Positions 47,928-60,160 are shown, counted from the first letter of the stretch. The stretch: 64,000 nucleotides of DNA from Taenia hydatigena (GCA_036345935.2 JADWOT020000003.1:9847132-9911131); one strand, 5' to 3'. Notes: generated by a model from the sequence alone, not told the origin. Numbers and translations are program-made.

Positions 47928-48505
47928 TTACCTCCGGTGTGAATAACTCGTGATGTGAGCATTTAAAATGGAATTCGCACAATCCTTCTGCTGAATTTTG
48001 GTAATGTGTACCCTCACTCCAAAAGCAAAGTAAAAATATGCTTCTTTAGTCAGAATTAATATGCCAGATGGTCTCCAATCTGATATGCTTAATTCAAAAC
48101 ACCGGATGTGTCCCAGAATGTCAACGAATCATGCCGATTCAGGTCGTCTAATTATACGACAAAGTAGCTCGTAAAGAATCCACGTTTGCTATGTTCAATT
48201 TTCTGTTGTCATAACCCCAGTATCAAACTGGCCATTTCTGTGGCTTTTGCATTTAAAGCCTCATTTTCGTATCGCGCAGCGTAACCCAGTCTTTTCGTCA
48301 GCTCCTTTGCAGTGCATGCTTAATATCACTGCATTTAATCTGATGGATATCAAGCGCGGCTGCAAGTGAAAGGGTTCCATCAGTTTCTGACGTTAAGGTT
48401 TCACAACTCATTAAACTCAGTCGCCTTTTCCTATAAAGACCGTGATGGAAATTTTTAAATCTCAGTGGACCTGATCTTATATTCTCATGCTACAAGCTAT
48501 CCCAA
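47928..48505 (-). pseudogene. Unknown gene family, copy 2
   Basis: On the minus strand the order is: TSETDGTLSLAAALDIHQIK (about 48,311-48,410), a one-base frame change, ELTKRLGYAARYENEALNAK to a stop (48,209-48,305), then after a gap HIRCFELSISDWRPSGILIL and YFAFGVRVHITK (47,928-48,110). Most of this unit is the reverse complement of copy 3, forming an inverted pair about 480 nt apart. All frames are protein-like but interrupted. Confidence 0.45.
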
Positions 48506-48939
48506 AAATGCTGGTCCACTAAACACTCACCCCATTGAAGTATAAATTCCAGTGAAAGTGCAAAAGTGTCTTTTGCATGATTTTTTTGCATGTAAGAGGT
48601 CTGGGAGTCAGAAGATGAGCTCAACTGCAGGAATTTCAATAAATATATTTTGCGTTTTGATGGCACAGAAGGATGTGCTCATGCGGATAGAGTAAGTGCA
48701 TTTGATGCAGAAAGAAGTGGTAAATCCAACCAAAACCAAAGTTGAGATAATTTTTAGAAAACTTTGCACAATGCTTAAAAGTGTGTGCGATTCAAGTGGT
48801 GCATACGCCAATAAAATGGGAAAGTGCATGAGTGGTTGCCTCCACCCATCTTCACCCTTCCCATTCGAAAAGACATGCTGTCCTAGAGGCGGACAGGGTG
48901 ATGTGGGTTGATGACCACGCACCAGGAACTCGATGCCTC

Positions 48940-49860
48940 CCATCCCACAGCACCACAGTTTGACGTGCTGCCGCGCATTCACTGCCAGTGTGAATAGCTT
49001 GTAGCATGAGAATATAACATCAGGTCCACTGAGATTTAAACAATTCCATTACGGTCTTTATAGGAAAGGGCGATTAGGTTGAATGAATGATGTGCGATCG
49101 TGACGTCAGAAACTGATACAACCCTTTCACTTGCAGTCGCGTTTGATATCCACCAGATTAATCGCATTGACATTAGGCATGCACTGCAAAGGAGCTGACG
49201 AAAAGACTAGACTACGCTGCACGAAACAAAAATGAGGCTTTAAATGCAAAAGACAGAGAAATGACCAGTTGGATACTGGGGTTGTGACAACGGAAAATTG
49301 GACATAGCAAACGTGGATTCTTTACGAGCTACTTTGTCGTATAATTAGACGACCTGAATCGGCATGATCGGTTGTGGATATAAGATCAGCGCAAGTCCTA
49401 AAGCATGTCGCCAAACGAAAAAAGCATTACATGCAACCGATTTTGACTTGTTCTAGTGACACACTGCATCATGAGCGGAATATCATCCATCTTCGTTGAC
49501 ATTCTGCACACATCCGCTATTTCGAATCAAGCGTATCAGATTGGAGACCATCTGGCATATTAATATCTTAACTCAAGAAGCAAATCGCCACTCCCACTTG
49601 ACTTAGGTGCTCGAAATCATTTGTCCGATGTCTTGAAGCATTCTGGAAGATGACATTACAACTTTCAAATATACTCATCAACATCGGAAACAGATTCCTC
49701 ACTTCACACTTTCGTCCCTTCTGGCCGACGGTTGCTGTGTTCCGTTCCACTTTATAGTCTCGGTTCGAGCAAATCTCAACAAAAGTTACGAGATGAGTGA
49801 GGATTTCGCCCCATTACGAGTGGCACACAATCGTGAGCATAATCAGCATTCAACGGAATG
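48940..49860 (+). pseudogene. Unknown gene family, copy 3
   Basis: Begins after an acceptor-like CACCACAG with FDVLPRIHCQCE, then TSETDTTLSLAVAFDIHQIN, the same one-base frame change as in copy 2, and ELTKRLDYAARNKNEALNAK to a TGA at 49,285-49,287. KIGHSKRGFFTSYFVV and HIRYFESSVSDWRPSGILI follow. About 115 nt near 49,377-49,490 are absent from copy 2 but present in copy 1. Ends near 49,860 in a block shared with copy 1 (TTTATAGTCTCGGTTCGAG). Confidence 0.45.
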
Positions 49861-50631
49861 CGGCAAAAATGCTACCCCGAAAGGACGGCTTAGACAATGC
49901 TGAACGTAATGCCAACTGTTAGCCTCATAGTTCACTTAAAAGAAGGAATAGCTGCAGACAATGCCAATGTTTCTTTATGGAATGAAGGGACCTCTCCTGC
50001 CGTTCATAGAAGTGACTAACAGTAGTCCTTGTAATTTTACTCAAGGCAGAGGACCATTTCTATCTTTTAAATTTCTAATTTCTTTATGGGAATGATTGTC
50101 CTCTAGCGATTCACTAAAATGCCGAGTTTCGCACCAAGTCATGAGGAATGGTACGTGTTGCCAATTGAATCAACCATCTTGAGTCTTACGCGGAGGCCCT
50201 TTCAGCCGGAAGCTTGAGTGAGCATTACGAGGCACGGCGATGAGAGTTGTCGCTGCTTCAAGCGACCCTTCTTCAAATGCCTTTCATTCATTAATTTGGA
50301 GGACGTAACGCTGTTCTCAGAGACTTCACATTAATACTTTGATAGCCGATTGCTAAGTCAAGAGAAAGTGATAAGAGATAAAAGAGGGACGAGAATAATG
50401 CAATCAATGAGGTTTTGTTAAGATTAGGGTGATTTGTCCATCCAAATGCCAAATCCACAATGCTTGCGCACATTTTACTCATTTTGAGCCATCTAGAACA
50501 GTAGTTCATCAAACATTCTGCAAATTCATTCTTCAAGTTCTCAATTAATTACTAATCTTCTTCTTCCACTTCAACGGCATAAACGTCTCTTCAATCGATA
50601 AAAATGCATTGGCATTGTCTAGAACTATCTT

Positions 50632-50890
50632 CTATTTGCTTTGCAGTGTGGGTATCTTGTCACTGTCATTTAGCTGACGCAAGTCGAACGCTGTGGTAAT
50701 TGAAAGGATGCCATCAGTACCCGACGTTGCGATATCACATCCTTCATTAATTTTGACTGACTTTTCTGAGGGACTACGCTGACATTGTTGAAACTACAAG
50801 GGACGTGATGTGATGAAATAACGTCACGAGGTGTTCACAGCAACAGTAAATGCGTGGCAGCAAGTCCAACTGTAGAGGTATGGAATGAGA
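50632..50890 (-). pseudogene. Unknown gene family, copy 4 (5' part)
   Basis: On the minus strand, after an acceptor-like CCTCTACAG, LDLLPRIYCCCEHLVTLFHH reads open, then SGTDGILSITTAFDLRQLND to a stop. These match the first two blocks of copies 2 and 3. The ELT block is missing. It lies upstream of the long open exon at 51.07-51.54 kb on the same strand only in map terms; the gene order is scrambled. Confidence 0.45.
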
Positions 50891-51070
50891 GGAAGCGAGT
50901 TTCGGACTTCTTGCGCTAAGCTATACTACGAATTCTGTCAGTCTGTATACAGCAAAAGCCAGCAGGAATTTCGTAGTGGTTCGACACCGTCTTCTCTAAC
51001 ATTGGCACGCACAATTACAAAGCCGCTTTGACGGGATTGGCCCTCTTTCTAAGTAATTGGCCACAACTAA

Positions 51071-51535
51071 TTATTCCAAAGGTTGAAGGTCTGATTTTGC
51101 TTGCTCACTGGCTAAGACAAGGTCGACAGTGTCCGGGTGAGGCATAGGCTGAAATACCAAAACAGTTTCCGACTGCATGAATATCATTTGTCTTCCTTGT
51201 CTTATACCCATTTCCGCTGGTTTAGAAACCCTAAGCCGAAGTGCAAACAGGAAGCTACCGGGAAAACCGTTAAGGCCTTTTAAGCAAATCACTGACATGC
51301 AGTTGATGAAGGCATTGAACAAACACTTGTGAACGCCTAAGATAAAGGAAAGTAGAGATCTGTTTTGGATCACAATTGATGCATTAGCTGCCATCCACTC
51401 AGATATGCTTGATTTCAACACCACGATGTGTGCCAAATTGGCAATGAAAACGGGTGTTGCCCCAATCAAGTGCGGCTCGTTGATAAGGAAGGTCAAAATC
51501 ATTCGGTGGCATGCTTTGGAATCCACATTGTCATC
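51071..51535 (-). CDS. Longest open exon of the unknown family
   Basis: An acceptor (GCCGTTTTTCCTAG) at 51,536 opens a frame of about 154 codons to a stop at 51,071. It reads MILTFLINEPHLIGATPVFI, then AHIVVLKSSISEWMAANASI, SLLSFILGVHKCLFNAF and SVICLKGLNGFPGSFLFALR. The block AHIVVLKSSISEW corresponds to RHIRCFELSISDW in copies 2 and 3, so this is the best-preserved member. Leu/Ile-rich with regular spacing, which would suit leucine-rich or helical repeats, but no family is recognised. It may be live or only recently dead. Confidence 0.4.
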   Translation of the reverse strand, partial: DDNVDSKACHRMILTFLINEPHLIGATPVFIANLAHIVVLKSSISEWMAANASIVIQNRSLLSFILGVHKCLFNAFINCMSVICLKGLNGFPGSFLFALRLRVSKPAEMGIRQGRQMIFMQSETVLVFQPMPHPDTVDLVLASEQAKSDLQPLE

Positions 51536-51870
51536 TAGGAAAAACGGCAAAGCTGCTATGTCTCAGTTGTTTTCCCCATGACAAATTAGATTGGACTGAT
51601 GCTGTTGGCAGATGAATGGATGCCGCACCCAAGAACATATTTTGAAGTGCTGAAACTGCAAACCTTTGCTTCCTTGTGTCCGTCGAATTTGCGGCTGCTA
51701 ACAAACAAAGCAATAAGCCCAAACACCTGTTGTAAAACTGAGTATGTGGCCCACTGGGTCGAAGACAAGCACAGGAACAGCAACACACCGAACTGACTCA
51801 ATACACTTCAAGTGATTTGAATTTGAAAAGGTACCCACCGTAAGCAAAGTAACCTATTCACAAGTTGCGT

Positions 51871-52450
51871 AGGTGAATCGGCCATCAAAAGTGTAATATT
51901 CTAGCATGTGCCCCCTCAAGAGCATTCATGCCATATATTGGACATTTATCTCTCATTTCGTTTGATGCACACATGTCTTCGGCTATGCTAAGGTGGAGAA
52001 AGTTGTGTGAACTTGCTGCGCTAGAGATGAGTCTGCTCCGCTCAGGGCGAGCTCAGTGATTTGCTTGGCGTGATCAAGCGTTTGGCTATTTGGGTCTTCT
52101 GATTCACATCATTCCTAACGAGGGTCGTCGGAGTCTACTAAATGCGTCATTGGGGTGGCAGTTACTTTAGCAATGTTATCAGAGTCCAGGCTGCAAGTGC
52201 TCATGTAAAAAACTGCAAAGGTTTGTCATGAGGCGGATTGTTTGAATGCAGCTATTAGAGAACAGGGAAGACAGGCATTTCGCTGTTCTCTCACACTCGA
52301 CTCTCTCCTTGAGGTGTTTTAACGAATTGTTGAGGTAAGTGTGGCACCTCAAGACATTCCCTAAAACGAAGAACAAAGGGTACATTGCCGACATGAGGAG
52401 CAGCTGAGGATAAGAGAGTTTATTAGTACGACTAGTAGGCTTATTATGGC
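51871..52450. repeat. Diverged duplication, copy 1
   Basis: Matches 59,498-60,160 in the same orientation, with shared blocks such as TCGGCCATCAAAAGTG, GCAAGTGC-ATGTAAA and GACATTCC-TAAGACG. On the minus strand the frame NSCIQTIRLMTNLCSFLHEH matches NGRIQALNHMADPCFYLHRH in the other copy, so the unit carries old coding sequence on the minus strand. Confidence 0.6.
52179..52450 (-). pseudogene. Coding remnant, minus strand, unrecognised
   Basis: Reads LSYPQLLLMSAMYPLFFVLG, then NNSLKHLKERVECERTAKCL and FLHEHLQPGL before a stop. The equivalent part of 59.77-60.12 kb (DPLSLAALHFGNAPYVLRLK and onward) shows the same pattern in a partly shifted frame. Family unknown; Leu-rich and probably helical. 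Confidence 0.35.
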
Positions 52451-52619
52451 AAAAAGTGCTTGGCATTGGCCTTGCCGCTGAAGTGACCTCAGCAAAAGCG
52501 CAATTCGAACTCCAATCAACGAAAGAAAGCACGTCCAACCATTCACATCCCATCAGTGATTGGTAAGACACTACTGCACTCCTGCTAAAGCAATGGTCAA
52601 TGGTGGACCGTTTCATCTT

Positions 52620-54260
52620 TCACTTGGTCTTACATCGTTGCCGCTCGTTGTTATTAAAGCACAGTCAGTGCGTGATCGTCCAAGGTATCCACAACGAAAC
52701 AGCGATGGAATGGTTCTTTTATTATGCCTCATGTAAAGGCGTACGAAAAGAGGATATTAGCATTTGGCTGCGAGAGGATTCTAAACCTGCATTCTTCACC
52801 AATGATCTGGGGATATGTTGACGACTGGATAGGTCACTCCACACCCTTCCGTTCTATCCTCACCTGTAGCTCGAATTTTCCCCCTTTGGACCTTCATGCA
52901 ACCGATTCATTCTTCTTTCCTAGTAGCTTCCTGTTAAATAGCAGCACTTACAAACACATTCTTGCATTTTTGTGACTTTTCTACCAAATCCTACCAAAAA
53001 TAAGAAGCACTTCATCATGTACATGTGCTTGGCTCACTGAATAAACGTTTGCGACTCAAACCCAGTCCTAAAGCATAACTTGCTTTAATTGGAAGTATAT
53101 TACTAAACCAAACGAAATTTCTTACTTTAAAAACCAACGGCTGTCACACTGATAACGAACTGACGTAATTCAGGTGTGTATGGCAGTGAGGGATGCCCCA
53201 TGTGCCAGGACCCTCAGTCCTCCTCTCCGTCTATTTGTCACCGTAATTATGGAAGGGGTAAAGGAAGGAGTAGAGGTTAACTTCGGATTCGCGTACTTAG
53301 AAGCAATATTGGCCTCGTATTCTCATTATTCGATGTGTATTAGATTCTATGCTAATTGGGTGGGTTTTGTATAGACGTGTCTTATTTTTCATCAGACAGT
53401 TAATCCCTTCACCCTCTGAGGTAGTGTAACACTTGGATGGGCACGTAGTGCACTCTGCGGCCACCGAGTTATGTAGAAACATCCACCTATTGTAGGTACT
53501 TCCATATGCATAGCACCAACAAACTTAACGCCGGATCCACAAATCAGGTAGGTATACGCACACACTGCTGTAATTTTTGCGTGCTCTGTTTCATTGCGCC
53601 AGATGTTCCAAATTTGTTGCTGTGATTGGCATGGCACCGACCACTGTGCCATGAACTCGGAGGTGTCCGATTCTGTATGTTACAGGATGGCGAGGCCGCT
53701 GATAGACCTTATTTTAAACGCTGGAGTGTGCAGAAGTCTCAGAATGGATAGTTTGATAACTGGCTGTGAAAATCATCATTATTGCTCGGGCCTCGAATTT
53801 TGTGATGGATGCTAGCTCAGAGCTGTAGACAGCTTTTAAGGCATAAGTCGTGGATACTGCTGTGGTGACATGAATTGAAGTCGTGCGACGACTAGTTGTC
53901 ATCCCTCACGGGTGGACTCATGTCTAACGCTTGAGCATGACATGATGTCGTTGAGAGTAGTTGGTTCAACGCGATTGATGCTGACGAATCTTTTTAGTCT
54001 AACCCATAAATTCAAATTTTATTGGCTCCTATAGCCTATAAATACGGCAAGGAAATGAGTCGAAGGAACAGCGCAGAGCCGTGTGGTCACAATTTCATCA
54101 TGCGCAGCGTTACATTGATAATGTTTGTGGACCTCCTCAATCCCGAACAACTCCAACACCTGACAATACTGCAAGCAAACGGTATTGTTCATCAACTTAT
54201 TTTACGGCTCCTTATGTGTCACCTCGTTTGCGCGCTTTTGTGTCTCAAGGTTTTGTTCTT
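52620..54260. other. No supported gene
   Basis: Two opposite open frames at 53,392-53,815 overlap and cannot both be real; neither shows a recognisable domain. Nothing else is supported. Confidence 0.35.
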
Positions 54261-54270
54261 TTGTTGCCAG

Positions 54271-54449
54271 GTGGAGGCCCAGACCAATCCCAAACTATTA
54301 CCACGTCGCTGGACCTCACAGCAACGAATCCACTCCTGTATTTATTGGCTACGATTTTGGTGTTTTACTTTTCTAACTGGTTCGTGATCCTCGTAGTGTG
54401 TTTTGATGGCAGCCACTTTGTGCACTCCAATTTTTTAAGAATAAATTGA
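54271..54449 (+). CDS. Possible stalk/tail exon of an FN3-family gene
   Basis: Follows a strong acceptor (CTTTTGTTGCCAG). Entered in phase 1, like exon 3 of the FN3 gene at 24,368, it reads GGPDQSQTITTSLDLTATNP, then two hydrophobic runs (LLYLLATILVFYF, WFVILVVCF) to a stop at 54,449. AATAAA overlaps the stop (54,440-54,445). The Gly start, Thr-rich stalk and hydrophobic end match the FN3 gene's last coding exons in kind. No FN3 exon was found upstream, so this is an orphan exon or part of a broken gene. Confidence 0.4.
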
Positions 54450-56119
54450 TGTTTTTAAGGCTGTTCTCATGGGTACCTATGCACAAAGTAGGAAGTCGCT
54501 AGAATGAGTTGTTTTGGAGATGAGAGTCCACGCAGGTCGATGTCCATGATCCATGTCACTTTCAAGGTTCACAACTCAGTTGTACTTTCCGAGATCCTTT
54601 TTGCATAAACGAATTGGCTCAATCAGTACTTTTAATCCAACTTTTCAAATGTATTAAAGCACCTTTCTCATATTTGGTCACGAAACTCATTGCCAACGCG
54701 CGGCCCAACGCTGCTCTAATTGACCTCTCTCCTACCCAAAACGCTCATGAATTAGTGCCAACCGAACTGGGTCTTACTAAACCAGAATAATTAATGGAGT
54801 TTTGTTGTTTTACATGCTTTGAATGCCCACTGCCTTTCTTAACTGATTTACCATTTGACTACAGAAGGTTGAGCAAAAAATGCTTTCATTTGAGTCGATG
54901 AGACCTCTAGAACCGAGAACTGCAAAGTTTTATGTGCACTACGCTCTACGTATCGCTTGCTTTGCAAAGTAGCGATTCGCCCTAGCGCACGATTAGGACA
55001 CGCACCAGAAAAGCCTCTTCGTTAACCGAAAAGCATTTTTTAGGAGAGAATCACCAATTCATCATATTGTCTTTCTACTCTGCACCACGCTTGCCTTGCC
55101 GCACCTACTTTCGCTTCTTAAATATGCTTAAAATCCTCAAATAAGCAGCGGCATCAGAAATGCTGATGCAAAACAACTTAAGCAATATTCATGTCTCTCC
55201 TCGAAAGCACTGTAGTACGGTTCGCATAAGTAGGTTTGACTGGATCTGACTGATTGGCAACCTAAGCTAGATAATGACAAGCTTGAATACGGCTCCTTAT
55301 GCGTTGCCAGGTAAGTCAGTCCCAACACTCCAATTAAGCCCTTTTAATCAACTCGGCACAACTCCATGCAATGCCAATTGAGGTCGTCGCTTCACTTCCC
55401 GCAGACGCAATTAATTAAGGTATGCGTGGCTAGAAGTAAGCTTAATGGCATCTTGGGAATGAATGAAGAAGAGCTCTCTTATCTCCTTTCTCATGTCTTA
55501 CTTGAACGCATCTTCCATGAGTGTCTCTTTTGTCGCCTGCGACGCTCTACATGTTCACACGTACTGCGTCTCGCAGCATGTCATAATATCCTTGCTATTC
55601 TCATCGACTCATTCGGAAAAGACGAGTAAGTACGACTTGCAGTTTAGTTTCTTATCTTTATTTTTCCGCTTTGGAGCCACGAGAACATCTGGCTTCCATG
55701 CCTTTTTTACGCTTCTCTCACCTTCCCGTTCCACCTCAGTGTCTGTTAGCACCCTCTTTATGTGTTCCCCTTCATCTCTCCACCACTTTGAGCATCGATT
55801 GTGACACGATCAAATAATGCACAGATTCATAACCTGGATCAGACTAGCACAGGCTAGACTAGATCTGACTCAATCACGCTCTCTCAGAAAACCAAATCTT
55901 GTTTTGGCATAGCTTGGCTTGCATTGCCATTTATTCTCCATTTCTGTCTTTCTTTCTCCCGCTTTAGTTTGCTCTGCACCACTTCGCCTCAATTACGTCT
56001 CCTACTTCTACTCCTCTTTCACCTATCCTTTCGAGATCGAAGACTGAAGCGTTGTTTCCACTTCGTAATTTGTAGGCTGGTTGAACTTTCGCCTAATATC
56101 TCACTACTCAATCCATTAA

Positions 56120-56395
56120 TTCTCTTTGTGGGGGATCCCTCTACCTGGCGCTTTACAATAAAGCTTAAGATTGTGCGCTTCTCGATCCAGACTGCCTTCT
56201 CTGGTTCCACCAATTTCTTGGCTCAATTCATGCCTTGCATTGCTCCTACTGTCCCTGAATGACCACAAGTTGCCCTTTTTGACAAGAAACACGGAAGACA
56301 AAATGGCATTATTCTTATTCTTGCCATAATCACTCTTGCAATCCAGCCCTATCTGGTCAAATCCAGACAACAGAAAGCGAAAGGCAAAGTATAAG
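56120..56395 (+). other. Possible membrane-span exon
   Basis: A plus frame ending at TAA near 56,394 reads DKKHGRQNGIILILAIITLA, then IQPYLVKSRQQKAKGKV, a single span with a basic tail. An upstream frame (GDPSTWRFTIKLKIVRFSIQ) ends at a stop before it. This resembles the final exon of a type I membrane protein, but I could not join it to anything. Confidence 0.2.
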
Positions 56396-57086
56396 GATGA
56401 TTAGTGTCCGAAAAATCTGCGAAGCCTGTCCGCAAAGTTACAGTGGTATAGGTGAGTGTGAGTACGTTCCTTCCTCTAAAACCATAATCTGCCTCTTCCC
56501 ACCCCCACCCCATTAAATTACTAGCCACTTGAGAGTAGTATCTCTGCCTCTAATTTTAGATGGTTTTCTGGACTTGACAATGGGAAAAGAATGGTAGTAT
56601 TAGAAATGAGGGGTAATTAAGGCGTGGCAAAACGGCACGTTAGTAGCAAGATGAAAGTGCTCTAGCGGAGGAGGTGGGAGGGGCTGAGCAGTGCGGTTGC
56701 CTCCACTGTAGGAGTGGTGGAAATAGATGGTACTAGCTTATTCTCTCCTAACATGCGGCAATGCACACGATCCACTGACTCATGGCTGGGTGGCCATTTC
56801 TTTCCCTCATTTTGGTTGGTAAAGGTGTTAAAAGAACACCAATGATAAAGAATTAGCTGCTACGGATCAACGAGGAGATGAGAAGTTGAAGCATCTCCTC
56901 CCGATAACGTGAGGATTGACTACCCGTAACAGAGGAAGAGAAACACCCTCCCACCTTGGCATGCATGCAGTGTAGCGTGTGGTTCTATGTGAGAGTAGAG
57001 GGCTCCAACCAACAGCGCACCAGCATGTTTGTGCGTGTGGCTGGTTTTGAAGTTGTGTTAATAATGATGATAAATCCATCCCTCAT

Positions 57087-57109
57087 CACACACACACACA
57101 CACACACAC
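57087..57109. repeat. (CA)n microsatellite
   Basis: Uninterrupted CA run of about 23 nt. Confidence 0.95.
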
Positions 57110-57386
57110 GCTTGGGAGCAGGCAGCATAAAATGGGCTAGGTGGTGAAGATGGATCAAGCTAAGAGAAAAAAGAGATGAGAAAAGCACAATTTATGTTCC
57201 CACGAATCAGCGCAAGCACTGAAGAGTCGTATGACAGTGTGTAAAAGGTTCGGCAATCCTCCTTCTGGAGGTTGAATAAAGGGGATGAGGGGAAAGCATG
57301 AAGAGGCGTTTGCTTTGCGCACATCCACGGTAAGATAAAATGTTTTTGTTGGTGAATTGGGGTCAAAGAGAAAGAAAAAAAACAAG

Positions 57387-57405
57387 GCAGCAGCAGCAGC
57401 AGCAG
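57387..57405. repeat. GCA trinucleotide repeat
   Basis: Six GCA units plus one base. Confidence 0.9.
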
Positions 57406-57409
57406 TAGA

Positions 57410-59490
57410 AATGCGTTTCTCGTGAGGCTGAAGATCGCTGGAACAGGCATCTTGAAGTGTATGTACCAGCTATTTATTTATTAAGAGGCGTCAACTTAAT
57501 CACATGAGGCGGTTGGGGTTATGGCATGACAATCATCAAATCTGCCTTTGGTAAGTGTCCTTCTCCTTTCCTACTACTCTCAATAGGCTCCTGAGTGGTG
57601 CATCTTGCTTTACGTTCCACCGTGTGCACTCCGTGCATTCAACACAACCGAAGAATGGGGAGTGAGTACTACCTATGTTGCATTTTCTTGCCCTCGTTTT
57701 CCATTTGAGTAACACAAGAACGTCTTGCTCTCTTGGTTCCCTTGCACTTCACTCACTTACACCTGCTTCGAACTAAGCATCAATTCTCCCTCCCTTCGAT
57801 GGAAGTGCAATGTATTCTGCTAATAATTGATTATAGCCACGAATAATCGGATTGAAAATGTGCACATGCCTGCGCAGACCATCATCACCACCAACAACAC
57901 AAGAAAGTTGGTTTACACTTGAGAAGCAGCGTTTCTTCCAGATACAGCTCCTAGTACCGCATCGGTGTTGTTGACGGTCTTGCTATCGGATTGTGAACTG
58001 GAATGTCCTCGCTACTGAATCGGTGCTTAGTAGCTGTTGTATGGTGGAGTCAGCGATTGATTTGGCATTCAGAAGAGCAGCGTTGTTGTTGAGTGAATAC
58101 TGCTTAAGGATGAAGGGCAGCCATTCATCTGACACTGGTGAGCAACAAATAAAGGGAGACACAGGTGTCAATTCAAAACGCTTTAGGGTGCCTGGGGTGC
58201 AGCGTTATTGGTTCTGTTGACCGTGGTGGCCAGAAACTAAAATGCAATGTGGGCAGAAGAGACCATCCAGTCACCGTTGCAAAACCACGGGACGATGGTG
58301 GATTTTTCTACCTGACACATCAAACTTTTCCTAGATTCCGCCTACGAACCTCTGCAATATCTGCTTCCACGCAGCGTCAGAAACACTTAACCCCTTAGAA
58401 GGGGTGATTAATAAACATTCACGTAATAAATTGCCTATTAATAGAGATGGTTGCTTAGTTGTTGAAGTTGGATTAGACCCCACATAGATACGTACACACA
58501 GGGTTTGTGCAGAAGTAGTGCTCTCCATGCTGTCTCAAACATCTTACGTCACCGAAGGTGAAGACTAAGCCTTCGAGTGAAATTGCCTAAGAAAAGAGAA
58601 ACCATGCAGATACACTGTTACCTTGCCATCAGGTAGATGCAAAGCAGGGATGGTGTGCTGTGGCTTTATTAACCACTGAAATATGCTTGATGAGTTAGGC
58701 GCCAAACTGAGTCTTTCATTGTTCATTTGGTGGGATGGGGAACGTCACGAAGTCTTCCGCCTCTATAAACCATGTATGCGAATCACAAACAAATGAATTG
58801 ACAAATGGTAGCATAGAGGCACAGAAAAGTCATGCTTGTTACTCCGTTTAGGGTACCGCCTAATAAGAAAAGTGCGATGCTGTGCTCGCACCACCTTAAC
58901 AGTTTGTAATAAGAGATCCACGTAGAGGGTGGATGCACATGCTTTGCTCACTCCTCCTCACTAACACTTTGATGGAAACTGCACCAACTAGTGGAATTCA
59001 ACAGACACAAACCAGCACACAGGTAAGTCGAATCCTAGACAAACAGAATTCAAGCATTCATTATGCCAAATCAAGTCGCTGCAAAAATATCTACCAAATA
59101 AAGGACTGCCATATTCACCCCTTGCGAAAGGTGATGAGGTGAACTGCAATGTGGGATTGTAATCGAAAACAAATGGATGGCAATGGATGCCACATATTGC
59201 CATGACTTCCTTCCGAGGTTCCCTTTATTGCACCATAGATCTTCCTGCAGTATTTCGAAGGTGTTCAAGGGAGGGCTCTTCTTCGAAAACAGGCGCAGCT
59301 AGTCAAGCATCCAAAAGCATGTCGCATTGTTGCAAGAGATTGCACGACCTCATGCACTCACTGCCTCATCCTCGACCTCTTCATTCACTGCCAGTGATTG
59401 CCGTCTCTCCTTGACTCTAGATAATCGTAGGCAGAATAAGTTAAATGGGTCGGATGTGAAACAAAGGGAAGCGGACTAGTTTTGCTGATA
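57410..59490. other. No supported gene
   Basis: A minus frame at 57,983-58,171 (LKQYSLNNNAALLNAKSIAD) is faintly like the ELTKRLGYAARYENEALNAK block of the unknown family, which I note without calling it. No other exon is supported. Confidence 0.35.
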
Positions 59491-59497
59491 CCCACAG

Positions 59498-60160
59498 GCA
59501 AAGCGGCCATCAAAAGTGCTTACGCTTCCTTAGGAGTATTCACTCGGATAAAATGAATTTTATAACTTCTGTTGTTTTATGAAAACACAACTCCGGCCAC
59601 GTAAAAGTTGTAAAAGTTGTAAAAGTTGTGTCAGATTGCTAGGCGAGAGATGAATCTGCTCTGATCAAGATGCACCCAGTGATTGGCTTGGCTCTTCTGA
59701 TACGTACCATTTTGATGAGTGTCGTTAGAGTCGAATTAATACAACAATGGGTGGCGACCACTTTAACAGTGCTCTCGAAGGCCAAATTGCAAGTGCCTAT
59801 GTAAATAAAAGCAAGGGTCTGCCATGTGGTTGAGTGCTTGAATTCGGCCGTTTGACAATAAATTCGAGCAGTGTAATGTTCTCCTTAGGTGACAAAGCTT
59901 TTACATGATAGCGGATTACCAAGTGAGGAGACACAACTCATACCCGGCTGTCTAGATAGAAGTGTCTTCCTCGTGAAGACAAATAACTTAAAGCCGAAGC
60001 TGTTCGTTCTTTGGGGAAGTGTTGAAGCAAGTGTTGCACCTGGAGACATTCCTTAAGACGGAGGACATAAGGTGCATTGCCGAAGTGCAGAGCAGCTAAG
60101 GAAAGAGGGTCTACTAGCACTACTCATAGGTTAATTCCTCATCCGGGAACTATAATATGA
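59498..60160. repeat. Diverged duplication, copy 2
   Basis: Same-orientation partner of 51,871-52,450. Contains a local GTAAAAGTT triplet repeat (59,601-59,627) absent from the other copy. The minus-strand remnant DPLSLAALHFGNAPYVLRLK lies at about 60,050-60,115. Confidence 0.6.
59601..59627. repeat. Three tandem copies of a 9-mer (GTAAAAGTT)
   Basis: Short perfect tandem repeat inside copy 2 of the 51.9/59.5-kb duplication. Confidence 0.9.

Noticed and set aside
53392..53815. Two opposite Cys-containing frames
   Set aside because: They overlap on opposite strands, and neither has a recognised pattern.
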